DNA from: Flavobacteriaceae bacterium
GTDB lineage: Bacteria; Bacteroidota; Bacteroidia; Flavobacteriales; Flavobacteriaceae
NCBI GenBank assembly: GCA_014238425.1
Contig: JABABD010000037.1
Location: forward strand, 1-64,000
DNA length: 64,000 bases
Direction of reading: 5' to 3'
Position numbers and translations under genes: made by a program. The notes under the pieces were generated by a model, which had not been told where the DNA came from, did no database searches, and saw only the letters and a program-made list of their open reading frames with translations. Shown here piece by piece: positions 61,165 through 64,000 of the stretch. Position 1 is the stretch's first letter, and the number at the start of each line of letters is the position of its first letter.

Positions 61165-61239
61165 TTTTATTTGAGGTAATAATTACCCGTTTTATTGTAC
61201 ACTTAGGTTTCATTACTTTATGACACAAATTTCTAACTA

Positions 61240-62064
61240 TCAATTAGTAACTCTAGTAACCTGATATTTACTTCCATCAAGTGCAGCACTCCATGAGGTT
61301 GATCCATGGCCAGTTGGAAATACAAACCAAAATCCATAAGAAGTTGTTAATGTCAATATCGCACTACCTCCTAAATCCGAATTACTTTCAGGACGTAATT
61401 TTAAAACTATATTAAAATAGCCTCCTAAAGCAGAATACTCTAAATAAACACTGGACTGTGCTAGTATAAAAGGCCCGCTATAGTCCAAAGTTCCTTGCCT
61501 GCCTTCGAATTTTGGGATTTGAATATAATGTTCATCTCCTCCATGAATATTTGGATTGTTGTAATACGTTTTAGCATGAAGTGATAACCCAGTAGGCTCT
61601 GGTGCGAATTTTGCTTTTAAATTAGAATTTGGTTTAGAGCGATCAGTAATTTCTTTACTGGATGTAACTGTTATAAATAGTGTTACACCCTCATCGCTAG
61701 TACTGTTTGCATTTAATTTCGTTATCTCGAATTCTCCTTGAACACCTTTTTCTTCATTTATTTGATCTGCATTAAGGAAAGTACTTTTATCAACCAAATA
61801 ATACTGGAAGGAAGTTTCAATATGTTTTGCATCTCTAGTTGTTTCAATTCTACATGAAGTTTGCTTATCTTCTAGAGTCATTAAGGCACCTTTTCCGATG
61901 CCTTCAAAAACATGAGCCTTTTTGTCTATTGTCACAGTCACTTTCTGGTAATTGTTTGAATTACAAACACATGTAATATGTCCTAAATAATTATTAGGTA
62001 TAGTGGTTTGAATAGTATTTCTATTTGTACTGAATGAGTTGGATTTACTATGATTCATACACAT
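61240..62064 (-). CDS. Unknown beta-rich protein under a direct-repeat array
   Basis: I do not recognise this family. The 274 residues lack a signal peptide and membrane segments. The start may be ATG 62064 or 62058. The N-terminal half has alternating strands (KVTVTIDKKAHVFEGIGKG, TSFQYYLVDKS, GVTLFITVTSSKE), and the C-terminal half resembles a jelly roll or lectin-like domain (EHYIQIPKFEGRQG, SVYLEYSALGGYFNIVLKLRP, FVFPTGHGSTSWSAALDG). Two cysteine pairs lie early. A triple repeat of about 22 bp lies 70-130 bases upstream. A secreted effector or lectin role is only a guess. Confidence 0.65.
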   Translation of the reverse strand: MCMNHSKSNSFSTNRNTIQTTIPNNYLGHITCVCNSNNYQKVTVTIDKKAHVFEGIGKGALMTLEDKQTSCRIETTRDAKHIETSFQYYLVDKSTFLNADQINEEKGVQGEFEITKLNANSTSDEGVTLFITVTSSKEITDRSKPNSNLKAKFAPEPTGLSLHAKTYYNNPNIHGGDEHYIQIPKFEGRQGTLDYSGPFILAQSSVYLEYSALGGYFNIVLKLRPESNSDLGGSAILTLTTSYGFWFVFPTGHGSTSWSAALDGSKYQVTRVTN

Positions 62065-62125
62065 TGATTTTGTTGTTTGTACTTATTATCTAAAATTAGA
62101 AAACAAAATCAATAAGCATAACAGT

Positions 62126-62199
62126 GATTTTCCCTTTTTTTTAAGAGGATTTTTCCCTTTTTTTAAGAGGGTTTCCCCTTTTTTCTTAAGAGGGTTCTC
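62126..62199 (-). promoter_or_regulatory. Triple 22-bp direct-repeat array upstream of the unknown gene
   Basis: On the minus strand AAAAGGG occurs three times (plus-strand CCCTTTT at 62132, 62155 and 62176; spacing 23 and 21), each followed by GAAA-type bases and CCTCTTA. Units are about 22 bp and almost identical. The array points at the gene at 61240-62064 and resembles the array at 54754-54814. A LytTR regulator is encoded next door (62284-62982). Confidence 0.6.
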
Positions 62200-62204
62200 C
62201 ATAA

Positions 62205-62280
62205 ATCCCACATACATTGTGCTTCCCTCCTAACTGTCGGTTCGGGCAAAAAGTTGTTCCATTACTTTTTTAAAGAAGTT
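62205..62280 (+). repeat. Interspersed repeat copy K, truncated
   Basis: It starts ATCCCACATACATTGTGCTT and has CTCCT. The variable segment follows, then GCAAAAAGTTGTTCCATTAC. It ends at the 3' end of the LytTR gene. Confidence 0.65.
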
Positions 62281-62283
62281 GCC

Positions 62284-62982
62284 TTATATCTTACCTAAAA
62301 CAGCTTTTCTATATGATTTTCCAATGGGAAGTTTAATGTCATTCTGCAATACAATCTGGTTACCGTCAATCAACTTGAGTTGGCTGAAATTAATTACAAA
62401 AGATTTATGTATGCGTAGAAATGTATCGGGGAGTTTTGCTAGGAAATCCGTTAACGATTGAGGGGTCAGGATCATTTTGCCTGTGTAGATCTTGATATAG
62501 TTGCCATAGGCTTCGATATGTGATATGTCATCCAAATTAATTTTGACGATTTTCTTATCGCTCTTTACGAATAGCGCGTTTACCGAAGGTTCTTTTGATA
62601 GTGTTATGGGTGCCTTCAAATCTTCTGTTTTGTGCTGTACTTTCATTACGGCTTGCAGAAAACGTTCTAATGAAAAGGGCTTTAATAAATAATCGGTTAC
62701 AGAGAGTTCAAAGCCTTCTACAGCATATTCTGGATACGCTGTTGTAATAATAACGTTTGGTTTTTGCTGCAGTGTTTTTAATAGGCTTATACCAGATAGT
62801 TTAGGCATATTAATATCTAAAAATAAAATATCAACCGTTTGTTCTTGTAAAATAGCCATCACTTCAAATGCATTCTTACAAGACGCAATCAATTCCAAAT
62901 TTGGAATTTCTTTGATATAGTTTTCCAAAATCTGACGTGCAATAGGCTCGTCGTCTACTATGATGCATTGTAATGATTTCAT
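62284..62982 (-). CDS. LytTR family response regulator
   Basis: The receiver has acidic D10/D11, phospho-acceptor D56 (LFLDINMPKLSG), T80-region TTAYPEYAVEG and the lysine of DYLLKPF. The LytTR DNA-binding domain covers about residues 140-232 (ISHIEAYGNYIKIYTGK, FLRIHKSFVINFSQLKLIDG). No histidine kinase lies beside it within the window. It follows the S41 gene by 17 bases on the same strand, so the two are probably co-transcribed. The direct-repeat array at 62126-62199 is a plausible target. Confidence 0.9.
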   Translation of the reverse strand: MKSLQCIIVDDEPIARQILENYIKEIPNLELIASCKNAFEVMAILQEQTVDILFLDINMPKLSGISLLKTLQQKPNVIITTAYPEYAVEGFELSVTDYLLKPFSLERFLQAVMKVQHKTEDLKAPITLSKEPSVNALFVKSDKKIVKINLDDISHIEAYGNYIKIYTGKMILTPQSLTDFLAKLPDTFLRIHKSFVINFSQLKLIDGNQIVLQNDIKLPIGKSYRKAVLGKI

Positions 62983-62999
62983 CTATATTGTATTAATCA

Positions 63000-64000
63000 C
63001 TATTCGTTTAACCATGATTTGGCGCTTTGAATTTGAATATCATCTTTCAAATCTATACCATGTTGAAATTCGCTATGTTCATCTACTCCAACGTTCTCTT
63101 TATATACAATTTTATTTCTATCTAAAAATACGTCTAGAGAAATAACTAAAGCCAGGTCGTCGGTTACTACATCATAACCATTTCCGGTTGTATAACCAGC
63201 TGTTGCTTCGCCTATAAACCTAGTGTTATTGCGACCTTTAAATGCTATGGCGACCAATTCGCCAGAACTAATAGTATATCTACTTAACAGAACAGCGACT
63301 TTCTCGTTAGCATCTATTTTTGGTAAGTTATCCATTTCGCAAACCAATCTACCAAAATTAGAAAATTGCCCGTTCTCAATTATAAATTCTCTTATCTCGT
63401 TGCGATTATTTATTGCGCCTGCTATAAAACCTTCTCCAACTAAAGGTGCTAATCCAGATAGCATAGGCGCCATATTTCCGCCTCCATTAAATCGTAAATC
63501 CACAATCCATTTATCCACACCTTTGGCTTCAAGATCTTTTAGACCATCTCGAATAAAATCTGCTTGTTCTTTTACATTTCCTCTTCCAATACCTACAATT
63601 TTTAAATAGCCAATATCATTATCTAACAATTGATAAGAAAATTTACTAGTCACATCATTAATCACCGTGTTAACAAATTCTGAATCTCGAGAATCGTTGC
63701 TTTTAACTTCTCCTCTATAACTTACAATAATAGACCCATCTTTAGGTGACCTAATTGCAGCATGCTTATCACCTAAACTGTTTATTAAGTATTGTAAGCC
63801 TTCTTTTAACTCGTCTGCAGTTTCTTTCTCTCCTGTGAGTTCAATAAATTTTGTATTCACTTTTTCCCAATCAATGTGTTCAGAATACAATGATGTCTCT
63901 TTTGCTTTTAAAACAATAGGATGAAACACAGTTGGCTTATTCTGCCCTTTACAAGAATTAAATAAAAACAGTAGTACTAAAATTTGTATGACATTTTTCA
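63000..64000 (-). CDS. S41 family peptidase lipoprotein, start codon cut by the window edge
   Basis: The frame runs past the GTG at 63929 to the window end. There the bases read (x)TG-AAA-AAT-GTC-ATA-CAA, so the likely ATG needs just one base outside the window. This adds a lipoprotein signal MKNVIQILVLLLFLFNSC. The S41 core is clear: LGDKHAAIR, WIVDLRFNGGGN, and the serine region SRYTISSGELVAIAFKG with GEATAGYTTGNGYD. It is a periplasmic or surface serine protease without an obvious PDZ domain. It is probably in one operon with the LytTR gene downstream. Confidence 0.88.
   Translation of the reverse strand, partial: KNVIQILVLLFLFNSCKGQNKPTVFHPIVLKAKETSLYSEHIDWEKVNTKFIELTGEKETADELKEGLQYLINSLGDKHAAIRSPKDGSIIVSYRGEVKSNDSRDSEFVNTVINDVTSKFSYQLLDNDIGYLKIVGIGRGNVKEQADFIRDGLKDLEAKGVDKWIVDLRFNGGGNMAPMLSGLAPLVGEGFIAGAINNRNEIREFIIENGQFSNFGRLVCEMDNLPKIDANEKVAVLLSRYTISSGELVAIAFKGRNNTRFIGEATAGYTTGNGYDVVTDDLALVISLDVFLDRNKIVYKENVGVDEHSEFQHGIDLKDDIQIQSAKSWLNE

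Noticed and set aside
62126..62199. Three near-identical 22-bp units as a CRISPR-like array
   Set aside because: The units abut without unique spacers, there are only three, and no cas gene is present. Upstream regulatory repeats explain them better.
20598..62280. Repeats as ordinary transcription terminators
   Set aside because: They keep one orientation regardless of gene direction, also stand between divergent genes (31011, 37031), and the hairpins lack T runs.
20598..62280. Repeats as canonical integron attC sites
   Set aside because: I cannot find the RYYYAAC/GTTRRRY core pair in the copies and no integrase gene is in the window. It is kept only as a hypothesis in the findings.
1..64000. 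rRNA, tRNA, transposase or phage genes
   Set aside because: None could be recognised on either strand while reading the window.

Overview
The window looks like a chromosomal segment of a marine-type member of the Bacteroidota, most likely family Flavobacteriaceae. The DNA is A+T-rich. One giant secreted protein ends in a type IX secretion (T9SS) type B sorting domain. TonB-dependent and DUF5916 outer-membrane barrels, LytTR response regulators, DUF6090 and DUF4251 proteins and many lipoproteins are present. Several promoters show the Bacteroidota -7 element TAnnTTTG, and Shine-Dalgarno sites are largely absent. I see no rRNA, tRNA, CRISPR array, transposase or integrase.

Region 1 (1-15.8 kb) looks like ordinary chromosome. 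It holds the end of an unknown gene, an ECF sigma factor with a membrane partner, a membrane-anchored GH113-like hydrolase and a strong candidate structured RNA (about 3180-3340). A four-gene envelope operon follows (beta-propeller, Ig-like lipoprotein, exported methyltransferase, DUF3179). The rest is an S41 protease, DUF4251 and DUF6090 proteins, a 32-residue candidate small protein with its own terminator, a TIR protein, an EF-hand protein, an MscS-type channel and a Bcr/CflA-type efflux pump.

Region 2 (15.8-62.3 kb) is a mosaic of accessory modules. At least eleven copies or fragments of one interspersed repeat (about 90-210 bp, up to about 400 bp with associated parts) sit between modules. 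All copies read in the same direction, whatever the direction of the flanking genes. The modules are: (a) a cytosine-5 DNA methyltransferase, a double-GHKL ATPase/histidine kinase and a lone receiver domain, translationally coupled and flanked by 145-bp direct repeats; (b) a run of beta-lactamase-fold serine hydrolases with DUF1028, GNAT and CGNR regulators, including one frameshifted copy; (c) a serine hydrolase plus an AraC regulator with a premature stop; (d) an M50-TPR protease; (e) a 1416-residue SBBP-repeat T9SS cargo; (f) a BlaI repressor, M56-M23 peptidase, outer-membrane barrel and deacetylase; (g) an esterase-beta-lactamase fusion, a predicted dead serine hydrolase and a LytS/LytTR two-component pair; (h) a DUF5916 barrel, GNAT, small membrane protein and HxlR; (i) a LamG lipoprotein, Asp/Glu racemase and LysR; (j) a TIR-transmembrane-TonB_C fusion; (k) an alpha/beta hydrolase and an ABC exporter; (l) an unknown beta-rich protein, a LytTR regulator and an S41 lipoprotein that runs off the window.

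The most noteworthy signals are the co-oriented repeat family with hairpin-forming ends, which resembles a cassette-like gene-exchange array without a visible recombinase; the methyltransferase-phosphorelay module; the TIR-TonB fusion; and a triple AAAAGGG direct-repeat array shared by the upstream regions of the TIR-TonB gene and the unknown gene at 61240-62064. All calls were made by reading the sequence, and no database search was possible.
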